From Streptomyces sp. man185 (GTDB lineage: Bacteria; Actinomycetota; Actinomycetes; Streptomycetales; Streptomycetaceae), in assembly GCA_002551355.1 (NCBI GenBank), contig NTHE01000006.1, forward strand, positions 3,255 through 67,254: a stretch of DNA of 64,000 nucleotides, in the 5' to 3' direction. The notes below the pieces were generated by a model. It did no database searches, was not told where the DNA came from, and saw nothing but the letters and a program-made list of their open reading frames with translations. The position numbers and the translations under genes are program-made. Shown piece after piece: positions 23,875 through 33,115 of this stretch (its first letter is position 1; each line of letters opens with the position of its first letter).

Positions 23875-25155
23875 TCAGTCCACCGCGACCGGCTCGCGGT
23901 GACCGATCCCACGTGCCACGGTGCGTCCCGGGGGCCTGGGAGTCAGCCGGGAGCGCAGGGCCAGCAGGGTCATCAGGGCCAGTGCGGTTCCGGCCAGGGG
24001 GACCAGGAATCCGGTGCTCGCGCCGTGGGCGTCGGCGAGTTGCCCCGCCACGGTCACGGCCGCCGCCTGTCCGAGCGCCACCGCGCCCGTCAGCCAGGTG
24101 AAGGCCTCGGTACGGGCGGTGGCGGGCACCAGCGCCTCGACCAGGGTGTAGCCGCTGATCAGCGCCGGGGCGATGCAGAGGCCGACCAGCAGGCCGAGTC
24201 CGGCCAGCAGGGGCACCGAGTGCACGGCCCACAGGCCGGACGCAGTCAGGGTCAGCGCCACGTACCCGACGATCAGCCGACGGCGCGGGCTGCTCTTCCA
24301 CGCGATGGCGCCGCAGGCGATGCCGGCCAGCATGTTGCCCGCCGCGAAGATCCCGTAGAGGACACCGTTGACCCCGGGGTGGCCGATCTCCTCGGAGAAC
24401 GCGGTCAGCGAGACCTGCATCCCGCCGAAGACCGCGCCGATGCCCAGGAAGGTGACGGCCAGGACGCGCACGCCAGGAATGGAGAGCGCCGAGGCGTGCG
24501 GCTCGGCCTCGGTGGCCGCGTTGCGCGGGGCGGGCTGGGTGGCGCGCTGCGCCGCGAAGAGGAGCCCGCCGACCAGGGTCAGGGCGGCTTCCGTGATCAG
24601 TCCGGCCGCCGGGTGCACGCCGGTGCACAGCGCGGTGGCGATCACCGGGCCCAGGACGAACGTGAACTCGTCCGTCACCGACTCGAACGCGGCCGCTGTG
24701 GACATCAGCGGGGAGGCGGGCCGGTCGGGGGTCGCCCCCAGCATCGCCGCCCAGCGGGCCCGCACCATGGGGCCGACCTGCGGGATCGAGGCACCGGTCG
24801 GCACAGCGGCGACGAACAGCGCCCACAGGGGGGCGTCCGTCAGCGCCAGTACGGTCAGGACGCTCACGGAGACGGCGTGGAGGAGGACTCCGGGCAGCAG
24901 GACGGCGCGCTGGCCGAAGCGGTCGGCGAGTTTGCCGCTCTGCGGGGCGAACAGCGCCATGGAGACGCCGGAGACCGCCGCGACGGCACCCGCGCTGCCG
25001 TACGAGCCGGTCGTGTGCTGCACGAGGAGGACGATGCCGATGGTGAGCATCGCGAAGGGCTGCCGTGCGGCGAAGCCGGGGAGGAGGAAGGTCCACGCAC
25101 CGGGGGTGCGCAGCAGTTGCCCGTATCCGGGGCGGTCGGAGACCGTGGTCGCCAC
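23875..25155 (-). CDS. MFS transporter, 12-helix type
   Basis: This is a 426-residue major facilitator. The first half contains FAPQSGKLADRFGQRAVLLP (motif A-like loop) and VAAVPTGASIPQVGPMVRAR, and the second half contains FLGIGAVFGGMQVSLTAF and LIVGYVALTLTASGLW. It resembles actinobacterial MFS proteins of unassigned substrate often annotated as exporters. The GTG start has AAGGA 2-7 nt upstream. A 334-bp leader separates it from the antiporter gene and contains a hairpin and a possible short leader ORF. The CIRCE element 30 bp past its stop belongs to the next gene. Confidence 0.75.
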   Translation of the reverse strand: MATTVSDRPGYGQLLRTPGAWTFLLPGFAARQPFAMLTIGIVLLVQHTTGSYGSAGAVAAVSGVSMALFAPQSGKLADRFGQRAVLLPGVLLHAVSVSVLTVLALTDAPLWALFVAAVPTGASIPQVGPMVRARWAAMLGATPDRPASPLMSTAAAFESVTDEFTFVLGPVIATALCTGVHPAAGLITEAALTLVGGLLFAAQRATQPAPRNAATEAEPHASALSIPGVRVLAVTFLGIGAVFGGMQVSLTAFSEEIGHPGVNGVLYGIFAAGNMLAGIACGAIAWKSSPRRRLIVGYVALTLTASGLWAVHSVPLLAGLGLLVGLCIAPALISGYTLVEALVPATARTEAFTWLTGAVALGQAAAVTVAGQLADAHGASTGFLVPLAGTALALMTLLALRSRLTPRPPGRTVARGIGHREPVAVD

Positions 25156-25489
25156 GGTCCTTGCCTTTCTGCCGCCTGGTGGCCCTGCTTCCCGGCGCCC
25201 TTGTGGGGCGGGCCGGACGGAAGCGGCCGAGAGCTGTCCTCTTCGCGCGGAACTGCGGTAGATGCCGGGCGACTCGCTGCAATCGGCGAAGAAACGCCGG
25301 GCGAAGAGACACCACGACCGCCATACGGTCGCGCCAGCTCTGCATCAGACAGAGTTGGTCGATCAGGTTTGCCTTCATGCTACAGGCAGGATGCCCCGTG
25401 CGCCTGTGATTGCGCACGCGGCTTCCGTATCAGCCTGTGATCTGCGACGCGTTTGCCGCTGACCGCCTGTGTTGTCGCCTCATGTGGGC
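25156..25489 (-). other. 334-bp leader region of the MFS gene with hairpin
   Basis: The gap between antiporter and MFS genes holds an inverted repeat (25334-25342 with 25350-25358, 8 of 9 pairs) and, on the minus strand, an ATG at 25378 opening a frame MKANLIDQLCLMQSWRDRM that overlaps that hairpin. It could be an attenuation leader. No canonical promoter is certain. Confidence 0.3.
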
Positions 25490-27115
25490 TCAGGAACGTG
25501 CTTTTGTGCCGCTTCCGCTCCCGTTGGCTTGGGCTCCGCCGAGTTTCTTGGCCAGCTTCATCGCCTGCGGGATGGCGGACCCGCCGTGGGGGCCCGCAGC
25601 ACCGGGCGCCCCGGCAGCGGGGGACCCGCCCGTGCCCAGCCAGCCGGCCAGCTTGCCGCCCTCGGCGACCGCCCGCAGCCGTTCCTCCGCCCGGTCGCGC
25701 ACCGGGTCGGTGGCCACCACCAGCAGCTCGTCCCCGCGCCGCAGCACCGTCGCCGGGGAGGGGACGAAGCTCTGGTTCTCCCGGACCACCAGCGTGACCG
25801 CGGCGCCGGCCGGGAGCCGCAGCTCGCCGACCTCGACGCCGTGCATCTTCGACTTCGTGGGGATGGCGACCGACAGGAGATGGCCGCGCAGTCGTTCCAG
25901 CGGGGCCGACTCGATGCCCAGGTCGTCGGCCTCGGCCGGGTCGTCGGCGATGTTCAGCTTGTCCGCGACCCAGGGCAGCGTCGGGCCCTGGATCAGTGTG
26001 TAGACGATGACCAGGACGAAGACGATGTTGAAGATTCGCGTACTGCCCTCCACTCCGGACACCATCGGAATGGTCGCCAGGACGATGGGTACCGCCCCGC
26101 GCAGTCCGGCCCAGGACATGAGGACCTTCTCGCGCGCCGGCATCCGGAACGGCGCGAGACTCAGGAAGACCGACAGGGGCCGCGCCACCATGGTCAGCAC
26201 CAGGCCCACGACGATGGCGGGCCAGAAGTCGTCGACCAGGTCGTGCGGGGAGACGAGCAGGCCGAGCAGCACGAACATGCCGATCTGGGCCAGCCAGCCG
26301 AGCCCGTCGGCGAAACCGCGCGTGGCGGGCCAGTGGGGCAGCTTGGAGTTGCCGAGGATCATCGCGGCCAGGTAGACGGCGAGGAACCCGCTGCCATGGG
26401 CCATGGCGCCCGCCGCGTACGCCGAGACGGCGATGGCCATCACGGCGATCGGGTAGAGGCCGGAGGCGGGCAGGGCCACGTGCCGCAGCCCCAGGGACCC
26501 CAGCCAGCCCACCGCGATGCCGATGGCGGCGCCGATGGCCAGCTCCATGGCGATCTCCGCGACCAGGAGATACCAGTGCTCGACCGGGCCGACCGCGGAG
26601 AGCGCGACGACCATGATGACGACGGGAGCGTCGTTGAATCCGGACTCCGCCTCCAGGACGCCGGTGATCCGGGGAGGCAGGGGCACTCTGCGCAGCACGG
26701 AGAAGACGGCCGCTGCGTCGGTCGAGGAGACGACCGCGCCGATGATGAGCGCCTGGCGCCAGTCCAGGCCGACGAGATAGTGCGCGGCCGAGGCCGTGAT
26801 GCCCACGCTGATGCCGACGCCGACGGTCGAGATCACCGCGGCGGCCGGCAGGACTGGTTTGACCTCTTTCCACTTCGCCCCGAGTCCGCCCTCGGCCAGG
26901 ATGACGACCAGGGCGGCGTAGCCGATCACCTGCGTCAGTTCGGCGTTGTCGAACTTGACGTCGAAGATGCCGTCCTGCCCCAGGGCGATGCCGATGCCGA
27001 GATACAGGAGCAGGCTGGGGAGTCCGCTGCGCGAGGAGATCCGTACCGCCGCGACGGCGACGAGCAGGACGAGCGAGCAGACGAGCAGGAGTTCGTTGAG
27101 CGCGTGGACAGTCAG
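25490..27115 (-). CDS. Potassium/proton-type antiporter (CPA1, TrkA-C tail), CTG start
   Basis: This is a cation/H+ antiporter of about 541 residues like NhaP2/CvrA. It has many membrane helices with VVSSTDAAAVFSVLRR, ESGFNDAPVVIMVV (the ND pair of CPA1 exchangers) and MSWAGLRGAVPIVLATIPM, followed by a cytosolic RCK_C-type domain (HGVEVGELRLPAGAAVTLVV). The first ATG/GTG/TTG in frame (GTG 26929) would remove two helices. Upstream codons 27115-26930 encode conserved hydrophobic sequence (LLLVCSLVLLVAVAAVRISS, LPSLLLYLGIGIALGQDGIF), preceded by AAGGA about 7 nt before a CTG. I therefore place the start at CTG 27115. It would adjust cytoplasmic K+ or Na+ and pH. Confidence 0.75.
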   Translation of the reverse strand: MTVHALNELLLVCSLVLLVAVAAVRISSRSGLPSLLLYLGIGIALGQDGIFDVKFDNAELTQVIGYAALVVILAEGGLGAKWKEVKPVLPAAAVISTVGVGISVGITASAAHYLVGLDWRQALIIGAVVSSTDAAAVFSVLRRVPLPPRITGVLEAESGFNDAPVVIMVVALSAVGPVEHWYLLVAEIAMELAIGAAIGIAVGWLGSLGLRHVALPASGLYPIAVMAIAVSAYAAGAMAHGSGFLAVYLAAMILGNSKLPHWPATRGFADGLGWLAQIGMFVLLGLLVSPHDLVDDFWPAIVVGLVLTMVARPLSVFLSLAPFRMPAREKVLMSWAGLRGAVPIVLATIPMVSGVEGSTRIFNIVFVLVIVYTLIQGPTLPWVADKLNIADDPAEADDLGIESAPLERLRGHLLSVAIPTKSKMHGVEVGELRLPAGAAVTLVVRENQSFVPSPATVLRRGDELLVVATDPVRDRAEERLRAVAEGGKLAGWLGTGGSPAAGAPGAAGPHGGSAIPQAMKLAKKLGGAQANGSGSGTKARS

Positions 27116-27139
27116 GGTCCGTTCCTTCCCTGCGTGCGC

Positions 27140-27198
27140 CTGCCGGATCGTCCTCCGGCAGCCAGGTACTTCGTTACCTTACCTAATCGTTAACGATT
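27140..27198. promoter_or_regulatory. Leader hairpin and perfect 14-bp palindrome between divergent genes
   Basis: An 8-bp hairpin (27140-27147 with 27154-27161) lies in the antiporter 5' region. AATCGTTAACGATT (27185-27198) is a perfect palindrome in an AT-rich patch between the antiporter and the acylase, a likely operator for one or both. The regulator is unknown. Confidence 0.45.
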
Positions 27199-27332
27199 CC
27201 TTGACGGCTTCGAGTGTTCGTACGAGGAAGACGCAAATGGATGCATCCCTATACCGCGTCCGAGTGGCTTCTCCGCTGCGCCTATGGTTGCTCCTGCACT
27301 CCCAGGACCACCCTGCCCCTCGAAGGACAGCG

Positions 27333-30077
27333 ATGCCCGCCAACACAACCGCCTCTTCCGGCCCTTCCGACGCGAAGAAGCCCGGCAGGAAGAAGGGGCG
27401 ACGCGCCCGCCTGCTCGTGCTCGTCCTGGTGCTGGCGCTCGTCGCGGGTGTCGGATACGGCGCGTACTGGTCCGTATCCACCGTGCGGGCCTCGTACCCG
27501 CAGACCACCGGGTCGATGACCCTCGACGGCCTTTCCGGTGACGTCGAGGTCAAACGCGACTCCTACGGAATTCCGCAGATCTACGCGGACTCCGACGCCG
27601 ACCTCTTCCGCGCCCAGGGCTTCGTCCAGGCCCAGGACCGCTTCTGGGAGATGGACGTCCGGCGGCACATGACGTCCGGCCGGCTCTCCGAGATGTTCGG
27701 TTCCGGACAGGTCGAGACCGATTCCTTCCTGCGGACGCTCGGCTGGCGGCAGGTGGCGCAGAAGGAGTACGACGAGGTCCTGGACGAGGACACCAAGAAG
27801 AACCTCCAGTCGTACGCGGAGGGCGTCAACGCGTATCTGAAGGGCAAGGAAGGCCGGGACATCTCGGTCGAGTACGCGGCGCTGGGGCTGACCAACGACT
27901 ACAAGCCCGGCGAGTGGACCCCGGTGGACTCGGTGGCCTGGCTCAAGGCGATGGCCTGGGACCTGCGCGGCAACATGCAGGACGAAATCGACCGTTCGCT
28001 GCTGACCAGCCGCCTCGACCAGGACCAGATCAAGGACCTGTACCCCGGTTACCCGTACAAGCAGAACAAGCCGATCGTCGAGCAGGGGGCCATCTCCCCG
28101 GTCACCGGGAAGTTCGACCCCGCGGCCACCCCGTCGGACAACGTCGGCTCCACGACCCCCGAGGGGGCCGCCGACGGCCTCAACACCCAGCTCTCCGCCC
28201 TCTCCGACACCCTTGACGAGATCCCGGCGCTGCTCGGCCCGAACGGCAACGGCATCGGCTCGAACTCCTGGGTCGTCGACGGCAGGCACACGACGTCCGG
28301 CAAGGCGCTGCTCGCGAACGACCCGCACCTCGCGCCGATGCTGCCCTCCCTCTGGTACCAGATGGGCCTGCACTGCCGGGAGCTCTCCGCGACCTGCCAG
28401 TACGACACGGCCGGCTACACCTTCTCCGGCATGCCCGGTGTGATCATCGGTCACAACCAGGACATCGCCTGGGGTCTGACCAACCTGGGCGCCGACGTCA
28501 CCGACCTGTTCCTGGAGAAGGTCTCCGACGACGGCTATCTGTACGACGGCAGCACCAAACCCTTCAAGACCCGCGAGGAGACCATCAAGGTCGCCGGCGG
28601 CCGGGACCGGACGATCACCGTCCGCGAGACGAACAACGGGCCCCTGGTCTCCGACCGCAGCAAGGAACTGGACAAGGTCGGCCAGAAGGCCCCCGTCAGC
28701 AACGCCGCCCCCGACCGTGCCGACGGCTACGCGGTGGCGCTGAAGTGGACCGCGCTGCAGCCCGGCAAGTCCATGGACGCCGTCTTCGCGCTCAACCGGG
28801 CCAAGGACTTCACCACCTTCCGGGCGGCCGCCGAGAACTTCGAGGTCCCCTCGCAGAACCTCATCTACGCCGACACCGAGGGCAACATCGGCTACCAGGC
28901 CCCCGGCAAGATCCCGGTCCGCTCCGAGGGCTTCGACGGTACGGCGCCGGCACCGGGCTGGGACCCGAAGTACGCGTGGAAGGGCTACATCCCCTTCGAC
29001 GAGCTGCCCTACGAGTACAACCCGGACCGCGGCTTCATCGTCACCGCCAACCAGGCCGTCATCGACGAGAAGAAGTACCCCCACCTCCTGACCAAGGACT
29101 GGGGCTACGGCGCCCGCAGTCAGCGGATCAACGACCTCCTGACCCAGAAGATCAAGGGTGGCGAGAAGGTCTCGACCGATGACATGCAGAAGATGCAGAT
29201 GGACAACTTCAGCGAGATCGCCGCGCTGCTGGTGCCCGAGCTGAAGAAGATCAACATCTCCGACCCGAGCGTCCGCGAGGCCCAGAAGCTGCTGGAGGGC
29301 TGGGACTACACCCAGGAGCCCGACTCGGCCGCCGCCGCGTACTTCAACGGCGTCTGGCGCAACATTCTGAAGCTCGCCTTCGGCAACAAGCTGCCCAAGG
29401 AGATGCGGGTCGAGGGCGACTGCCTCAATGTGCCGCCGGCCAAGAACAGCGGCCCGGCCGACCAGCAGAAGAAGCTCGTCCGCGAGTGCGGCCAGCGCGA
29501 CGGCGACACCGCGCAGCCGGACGGCGGCGACCGCTGGTTCCAGGTGGTCCGCGACATCGTGGGCGACCAGGACAACGAGTGGTGGAAGGCGCCCGCCCGG
29601 GGTCGCGAGGATGCTCTGGAGAGCCGGGACGACCTGTTCGCCCAGGCGATGGAGGATGCCCGCTGGGAGCTGACCTCCAAGCTCGGCAAGAACATCGACA
29701 CCTGGAGCTGGGGCCGGCTGCACCGGCTGACGCTGAAGAACCAGACCCTCGGCACCGAGGGCCCCGGCCTGCTCCAGAGGGCGCTCAATCGCGGCCCCTG
29801 GAACCTCGGCGGCGGCGAGGCGGCGGTCAACGCCACCGGCTGGAACGCGGCGAGCGGCTACGAGGTCGTGTGGGTGCCGTCGATGCGCATGGTCGTCAAC
29901 GTGGGGGACTGGGACAAGTCCCGCTGGATCAACCTCACCGGCGCCTCCGGGCACGCGTTCAGCGCGCACTACACGGATCAGACCGACAAGTGGGTCGACG
30001 GCGAACTGCTCGACTGGTCCTTCGGGGCCGACGCGGTCGAGGAGTCCACGGTCGACACGCTGACGCTGAAACCGTAG
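27333..30077 (+). CDS. Penicillin-acylase-family Ntn hydrolase
   Basis: This is a 914-residue precursor. A basic N-terminus and one hydrophobic segment (RLLVLVLVLALVAGVGYGAY, about residues 26-45) form a signal anchor. The alpha-chain segment includes VEVKRDSYGIPQIYA and AQGFVQAQDRFWEMD. The beta chain begins at the expected autocleavage point before Ser310 (GSNSWVVDG), the catalytic N-terminal nucleophile, followed by LANDPHLAPMLPSLWYQ typical of the family. Targets in this family are acyl side chains of beta-lactams or acyl-homoserine lactones; the one here is unknown. It would act outside the membrane. ATG 27333 has AAGGA 5 nt upstream. Confidence 0.85.
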   Translation: MPANTTASSGPSDAKKPGRKKGRRARLLVLVLVLALVAGVGYGAYWSVSTVRASYPQTTGSMTLDGLSGDVEVKRDSYGIPQIYADSDADLFRAQGFVQAQDRFWEMDVRRHMTSGRLSEMFGSGQVETDSFLRTLGWRQVAQKEYDEVLDEDTKKNLQSYAEGVNAYLKGKEGRDISVEYAALGLTNDYKPGEWTPVDSVAWLKAMAWDLRGNMQDEIDRSLLTSRLDQDQIKDLYPGYPYKQNKPIVEQGAISPVTGKFDPAATPSDNVGSTTPEGAADGLNTQLSALSDTLDEIPALLGPNGNGIGSNSWVVDGRHTTSGKALLANDPHLAPMLPSLWYQMGLHCRELSATCQYDTAGYTFSGMPGVIIGHNQDIAWGLTNLGADVTDLFLEKVSDDGYLYDGSTKPFKTREETIKVAGGRDRTITVRETNNGPLVSDRSKELDKVGQKAPVSNAAPDRADGYAVALKWTALQPGKSMDAVFALNRAKDFTTFRAAAENFEVPSQNLIYADTEGNIGYQAPGKIPVRSEGFDGTAPAPGWDPKYAWKGYIPFDELPYEYNPDRGFIVTANQAVIDEKKYPHLLTKDWGYGARSQRINDLLTQKIKGGEKVSTDDMQKMQMDNFSEIAALLVPELKKINISDPSVREAQKLLEGWDYTQEPDSAAAAYFNGVWRNILKLAFGNKLPKEMRVEGDCLNVPPAKNSGPADQQKKLVRECGQRDGDTAQPDGGDRWFQVVRDIVGDQDNEWWKAPARGREDALESRDDLFAQAMEDARWELTSKLGKNIDTWSWGRLHRLTLKNQTLGTEGPGLLQRALNRGPWNLGGGEAAVNATGWNAASGYEVVWVPSMRMVVNVGDWDKSRWINLTGASGHAFSAHYTDQTDKWVDGELLDWSFGADAVEESTVDTLTLKP

Positions 30078-30091
30078 AGCTACGAGCAGAG

Positions 30092-30733
30092 CTATGAAGG
30101 GGCTACGAAGCGCCGCGCTCCGGCCGGTGTGACCACCGCGTCCACGGGGTGGTCGTGCGGTTCCGACGGGACCCGCGCGACCACCTCGTTCTCGTACAGG
30201 AGCACGACGAGCGACGGGTGCGCCCCGGCGGCCGTCAGCCGGGCCAGTACCCGGTCGTAGCTGCCGCCGCCCCGTCCCAGCCGCATCCCGGCCCCGTCCA
30301 CCGCCAGGCCGGGCAGCAGCATCGCGTCGGCGGTGACGACGGCGTCGGGGCCCAGGCGTGGTCCGTCCGGCTCAAGGAGCCCCCGCCCGGCCGGCAAGAG
30401 GTGCGCCGGGCCCGTGTAGGCGGCCCAGTCCAGGTCGTTGTCGCCGAGGAGTACCGGCAGCAGCACCCGCACGCCGCGCCCGCGCAGCGCTTCCAGGAGG
30501 GCGCGGGTGCCCGGTTCGCGTCCCACGGAGACGTACGCGGCGACCGTACGGGCGTCGGCCAGTTCGGGCAGGCGCAGCGCCGCCTCGGCGAGAACCGCGG
30601 CGGCCCGGACGGCGTCCTCCTTCGTCAGGAGGGCCCGTGCGGCGAGCAGTTCGCGCCGCAGTGAGATCTTCGCGGACGCCTTTCCGGATTTGTCGGTGTT
30701 CAATGGTGACTCGCACGATTCTCGTATGGGCAT
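30092..30733 (-). CDS. 5-formyltetrahydrofolate cyclo-ligase
   Basis: This is a protein of about 213 residues of the 5-FTHF cyclo-ligase (MTHFS) family, which converts 5-formyl-THF to 5,10-methenyl-THF using ATP in folate recycling. Motifs: ISLRRELLAARALLT at the N-terminus, VAAYVSVGREPGTRALLEAL, and the signature AVDGAGMRLGRGGGSYDRVL with the Gly-rich ATP loop, then VPSEPHDHPVDAVVTP. The ATG at 30733 gives ten residues more than a TTG at 30703 (NTDKSGKASAKISLRRE). Neither has a good ribosome site, so the start is uncertain. It is divergent from galU by 63 bp. Confidence 0.8.
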   Translation of the reverse strand: MPIRESCESPLNTDKSGKASAKISLRRELLAARALLTKEDAVRAAAVLAEAALRLPELADARTVAAYVSVGREPGTRALLEALRGRGVRVLLPVLLGDNDLDWAAYTGPAHLLPAGRGLLEPDGPRLGPDAVVTADAMLLPGLAVDGAGMRLGRGGGSYDRVLARLTAAGAHPSLVVLLYENEVVARVPSEPHDHPVDAVVTPAGARRFVAPS

Positions 30734-30784
30734 ATTTAAGGACGAAGTTAACCGGAATATCAGCTTCCGGCCTTGTGCACCCGT

Positions 30785-30796
30785 TAAGGTCTGCAC
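30785..30796 (+). promoter_or_regulatory. -10 element for leaderless galU
   Basis: TAAGGT (30785-30790) lies 6 nt before ATG 30797 and no Shine-Dalgarno sequence is present, so the transcript probably starts at the ATG. Confidence 0.55.
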
Positions 30797-31699
30797 ATGA
30801 CTCAGTCGCCCCCCAGGATCAGCAAGGCCGTCATCCCAGCAGCAGGTCTCGGCACCCGGTTCCTGCCCGCCACGAAGGCCACTCCGAAAGAGATGCTGCC
30901 TGTCGTCGACAAGCCGGCCATCCAGTATGTCGTCGAAGAAGCCGTGGCAGCGGGCCTCTCCGACGTACTGATGATCACCGGCCGCAACAAGCGTCCCCTT
31001 GAGGACCACTTCGACCGCAACTACGAGCTGGAGTCCGCGCTCACTCGCAAGGGCGACGCCGAACGCCTCGCCAAGGTCCAGGAGTCCAGCGACCTGGCCA
31101 CCATGCACTACGTACGCCAGGGCGACCCCCGCGGCCTCGGGCACGCCGTGCTGTGCGCGGCCCCGCACGTGGGTGACCAGCCCTTCGCGGTGCTGCTCGG
31201 CGACGACCTGATCGACCCGCGCGACGCGCTGCTGGCCCGGATGGTCGAGGTCCAGGAGCGTGAGGGCGGCAGCGTCATCGCCCTGATGGAGGTCGACCCC
31301 TCGCAGGTCCACCTCTACGGCTGCGCCGCCGCGGACGCCACCGTCGACGGCGACGTGGTCCGCATCACCGACCTGGTCGAGAAGCCGGACCCGGCCGACG
31401 CCCCCAGCAACCTCGCCATCATCGGCCGGTACGTCCTGGATCCCGCGGTCTTCGACATACTGCGACACACCGAGCCGGGCCGCGGCGGCGAGATCCAGCT
31501 CACCGATGCGCTCCAGCTGCTCGCCGCCGACGAGAAGATCGGCGGCCCCGTGCACGGCGTCGTCTTCAAGGGCCGCCGCTATGACACCGGCGACCGCAGC
31601 GACTACCTGCGCGCCATTGTCAGACTGGCGTGCGAACGTGAGGACCTGGGGCCGGACTTCCGGACCTGGCTGCGCAAGTACGTCGCTGAGGAGATGTAA
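30797..31699 (+). CDS. galU: UTP-glucose-1-phosphate uridylyltransferase
   Basis: This 300-residue enzyme makes UDP-glucose from UTP and glucose-1-phosphate for cell-wall glycans, trehalose and glycosylation. Motifs: the nucleotide-binding VIPAAGLGTRFLPATKATPK, MLPVVDKPAIQYVVEEA, LLGDDLIDPRD around the metal-binding Asp, IVDLVEKPDP-like ITDLVEKPDPADAPSN, and GRYDTGD-like RRYDTGDRSDYLRA. Length is typical. The next gene begins 3 bp after the stop, so galU and glp are cotranscribed. A likely leaderless promoter precedes it. Confidence 0.9.
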   Translation: MTQSPPRISKAVIPAAGLGTRFLPATKATPKEMLPVVDKPAIQYVVEEAVAAGLSDVLMITGRNKRPLEDHFDRNYELESALTRKGDAERLAKVQESSDLATMHYVRQGDPRGLGHAVLCAAPHVGDQPFAVLLGDDLIDPRDALLARMVEVQEREGGSVIALMEVDPSQVHLYGCAAADATVDGDVVRITDLVEKPDPADAPSNLAIIGRYVLDPAVFDILRHTEPGRGGEIQLTDALQLLAADEKIGGPVHGVVFKGRRYDTGDRSDYLRAIVRLACEREDLGPDFRTWLRKYVAEEM

Positions 31700-31702
31700 C
31701 CC

Positions 31703-33013
31703 GTGAGCAGCACGATCTGGTCGGTCGACGAGCATCTGGACGACATCCTCGCCGCCGTGAGGCCGCTGGAGCCCATCGAGCTGCAGCTGCCGGACGCCCA
31801 GGGCTGTGTCCTGGTCAAGGACGTCGTCGTCCAGGTTGCCCTGCCGCCCTTCGACAACAGCTCCATGGACGGTTACGCGGTCCGCATCGCCGATGTCGAG
31901 GGGGCCAGCGAGGAGTTCCCCGCCGTCCTCACCGTCATCGGCGACGTCGCCGCGGGCAGCGCGGGGCTCGCCGACGACCAGGTCGTGGGGCCGGGCCAGG
32001 CCGCCCGCATCATGACGGGGGCCCCGCTGCCCGCCGGTGCGGAGGCCGTGGTCCCGGTCGAGTGGACCGACGGCGGCACGGGCGAGGGCCCGGCCGAGGG
32101 GATGCGCGCCCACGCCGACGCGCCGGAGGGCGCCACCGGCGAGGTCAAGGTGCACCGGCCCGTCGTGGCCGGCGCCCATGTGCGCGAGCGCGGCAGCGAC
32201 GTCGAGCCGGGCGAGCTGGCCCTGGCCGCCGGGTCGGTCGTCGGCCCGCCGCAGATCGGGCTGCTCGCGGCGATCGGCTGTTCCACCGTGGTCGTACGGC
32301 CCCGCCCCCGCGTGGTCGTCCTGTCCACCGGCAGCGAACTGGTCCAGCCCGGCGAGACACTGACGGGCGGCCAGATCTACGACTCCAACAGCTTCGCGCT
32401 GACGGCCGCCGCCCGGGACGCCGGAGCCATCGCCTACCGGGTCGGCGCGGTGGCCGACGACGCCGAGACGCTGCGCGCCACGATCGAGGACCAGCTGATC
32501 CGCGCGGACATCGTCGTCACCACGGGCGGCGTCAGCGTCGGCGCGTACGACGTCGTCAAGGAGGCGCTGTCCTCCGTCGGGGACGAGGACGAGCCGGGCA
32601 GCGGGGTCGAGTTCCGCAAGCTCGCGATGCAGCCGGGCAAACCGCAGGGCTTCGGGTCGATCGGCCCGGACCACACCCCGCTGCTGGCCCTCCCGGGCAA
32701 CCCGGTGTCCTCCTACGTCTCCTTCGAGCTGTTCGTCCGCCCGGCCATCCGCGCCCTGATGGGCCTCCCCGACGTGCACCGCCCCACGGCCCGCGCGGTG
32801 CTGAGCGCCGACAAGGCGCTCAGCTCGCCGGAGGGCCGCCGCCAGTTCCTGCGCGGACGCTACGACGCGGAGGCGGGCACGGTCGCCCCGGTCGGCGGCT
32901 CCGGTTCGCATCTGATCGCCGCGCTCGCGCAGGCGGACGTGCTGATCGTGGTGCCCGAGGACGTCACCTCGCTGGAGCCCGGCACGGAGACGGACGTGAT
33001 CCTGCTCCGCTGA
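31703..33013 (+). CDS. glp: Gephyrin-like molybdotransferase Glp (MoeA family)
   Basis: This is a 436-residue MoeA/gephyrin-E-domain protein. Domain signs: FDNSSMDGYAVR near residues 53-64, GQAARIMTGAPLPAGAEAVV, the MPT-binding VVLSTGSELVQPGE and GGQIYDSNSFAL, ITTGGVSVGAYD-like VTTGGVSVGAYDVVKEAL, and MQPGKPQGFG. MoeA inserts molybdate into molybdopterin. In actinobacteria the copy syntenic with sepX/glpR, as here, is called Glp and binds FtsZ and the membrane receptor GlpR. GTG start with GAGGAG overlapping the end of galU. Confidence 0.85.
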   Translation: MSSTIWSVDEHLDDILAAVRPLEPIELQLPDAQGCVLVKDVVVQVALPPFDNSSMDGYAVRIADVEGASEEFPAVLTVIGDVAAGSAGLADDQVVGPGQAARIMTGAPLPAGAEAVVPVEWTDGGTGEGPAEGMRAHADAPEGATGEVKVHRPVVAGAHVRERGSDVEPGELALAAGSVVGPPQIGLLAAIGCSTVVVRPRPRVVVLSTGSELVQPGETLTGGQIYDSNSFALTAAARDAGAIAYRVGAVADDAETLRATIEDQLIRADIVVTTGGVSVGAYDVVKEALSSVGDEDEPGSGVEFRKLAMQPGKPQGFGSIGPDHTPLLALPGNPVSSYVSFELFVRPAIRALMGLPDVHRPTARAVLSADKALSSPEGRRQFLRGRYDAEAGTVAPVGGSGSHLIAALAQADVLIVVPEDVTSLEPGTETDVILLR

Positions 33014-33115
33014 CCGCCGCCCGGTGGCGGTACGGTATCTGCCGCCGTGCCTTCCGGGGGACCCCCTCCGGTTCCCCGAGGCGTAACCGGCGCCCCTAGC
33101 GCTAGGCGGAGTGAG

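Noticed and set aside
27282..29969. 895-residue minus-strand frame
   Set aside because: It is antisense to the penicillin-acylase-family gene, with low-complexity Val/Leu/Gly composition and no motifs.
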